Assembly (NCBI RefSeq): GCF_947172395.1
Contig: NC_069107.1
Location: 9,592,101-9,656,100, forward strand
DNA from: Bicyclus anynana
Lineage: Eukaryota; Arthropoda; Insecta; Lepidoptera; Nymphalidae
DNA length: 64,000 nucleotides
Direction of reading: 5' to 3'
Part shown: positions 63,182-64,000 of the stretch, piece by piece
Layout of the letters: each line of letters starts with the position of its first letter
Numbering within the stretch: position 1 is the stretch's first letter
Position numbers and translations under genes: made by a program
Notes under the pieces: generated by a model
What the model saw: the letters and a program-made list of their open reading frames with translations, nothing else
Told to the model about the DNA's origin: nothing
The model's database searches: none

Positions 63182-63920
63182 GTTAATCATACATAGGCTT
63201 ATAGGGGAAGATTCCGTCTGTCATCAAGTTACCTAAATCCAGCACTGTGTGCTGTGCGTAGACTCCTCGCCACGAAAGAAGTCCTGAACTAAAATTGACT
63301 GCGCCTTACACAAATGACAATAAGAACGCCATTACCAAATTAAGATATTAGCGCCGCGTCTACGGGAATTGTTTCATAGCGCGGAGTATACCTCCGTAGC
63401 ATCGTCAAAGAGGTAAAAAGTTTCTGTTAGTTGTTTCATTCGGGACAATAAAAAAAATGGAGCCCAAGGCTGCAACTAAAATAGTGTATACAGCATTACA
63501 AGTGGTTAATAAATGGAACTTTACCCAGCGAAACCGTACAACCAATTAAACATCAATGAGATTTATATTTATGAATGAACAAACGTAAATACGCTCGGCC
63601 ATTATATGCTAATGTTATCGGAACATCGACTTAATTACGTGAGGTAATAGGTGCATAATCGCTTGCATCCGGCCGCCAGCAGAGTAGGTCGGACACGAAG
63701 TGGCTTTAATTAGCAACGTCGCGACAAGACAGTCGCATCAAACAGTCGCGATACATGTATACCTACTAGAGTTTGGCTAATAAAAGTAGAGACTGAAATC
63801 GCCCGCTAAATTAAAAAAAAAACATTTAAAGTTTAAACTAATTAAAAAATTTGCGTTTTCATACTTTGTTCAAATTATTTTTCACTTTCATTATCTAAAC
63901 TCTCTATCTAAATATTATTA
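63182..63920. other. Unique DNA
   Basis: 63330-63410 (ATTAGCGCCGCGTCTACGGG) and 63655-63765 (CGGCCGCCAGCAGAGTAGGT, CGACAAGACAGTCGCATC) are GC-richer and repeat-free, possible conserved or regulatory DNA within the putative intron. No motif assigned. Confidence 0.35.
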
Positions 63921-63924
63921 AATT

Positions 63925-64000
63925 TGTAGTATTAAGGGTTAATCTCTGGATCGATTAAACCGATTTTGAAATTTCTTTTAACACTAGAAAGTCACGTTGT
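63925..64000 (+). mobile_element. Lep1-like Helitron, cut by window end
   Basis: CTGGATCGATTAAACCGATT, TTGAAATTTCTTTTAACACT and AGAAAGTCACGTT match the first half of other copies. Confidence 0.65.

Overview
This is a gene-poor, AT-rich piece of an insect nuclear genome, almost certainly from a lepidopteran and probably a butterfly or other ditrysian. The evidence is the repeat content: many copies of tRNA-headed SINEs of lepidopteran type, Lep1-like non-autonomous Helitrons ending in CTAG, RTE, CR1/Zenon-like and R1-like LINE tails, and several terminal-inverted-repeat families. No bacterial operon, tRNA gene, rRNA gene, CRISPR array or intact long coding sequence is visible. Short open frames in the window are mostly accidental readings of repeats.

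Layout. 1-9.1 kb: SINE-A and SINE-B copies, a long dispersed repeat (Rep-T), a fold-back MITE, Helitrons and the C-terminal coding remnant of an R1-like LINE. 9.2-11.3 kb: a perfect snapback, a CpG-rich unique island, and a SINE-C copy cut by a Helitron whose empty site survives at 22 kb. 11.3-27 kb: MITE-1 copies, dense SINE-A/SINE-B and Helitrons. 27.1-29.5 kb: a 2.4 kb inverted duplication with arms of about 0.75-0.87 kb. 29.9-43.8 kb: nested SINEs, Helitrons, LINE tails, a 123-bp tandem array and a pair of inverted dispersed repeats. 44.1-47 kb: a tandem repeat of about 150-190 bp units whose translations align with one another; the sequence does not explain it. 47.8-51.2 kb: two decayed CR1/Jockey-like LINE 3' ends and a possible solo LTR inside a SINE. 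51.2-56.2 kb: mostly unique AT-rich DNA with minor repeats. 56.3-56.65 kb: the best candidate for host coding sequence, a GC-biased exon on the + strand preceded by a leader-like stretch and followed by a GTGAGT donor. 57-64 kb: inverted repeats, SINEs, Rep-T and a complete MITE-4.

Functional reading. Most of the window looks like intergenic or intronic DNA shaped by retroposition (SINEs using LINE machinery), rolling-circle insertion (Helitrons between A and T) and MITE insertion. If the 56.5 kb exon is real, the DNA downstream to the window end is a first intron of at least 7.3 kb, and the DNA upstream is a 5' intergenic region. Family labels such as SINE-A, MITE-1 and Rep-T are local names used here; names such as Metulj, Lep1 or Zenon are given as resemblance from memory and were not checked against a library.
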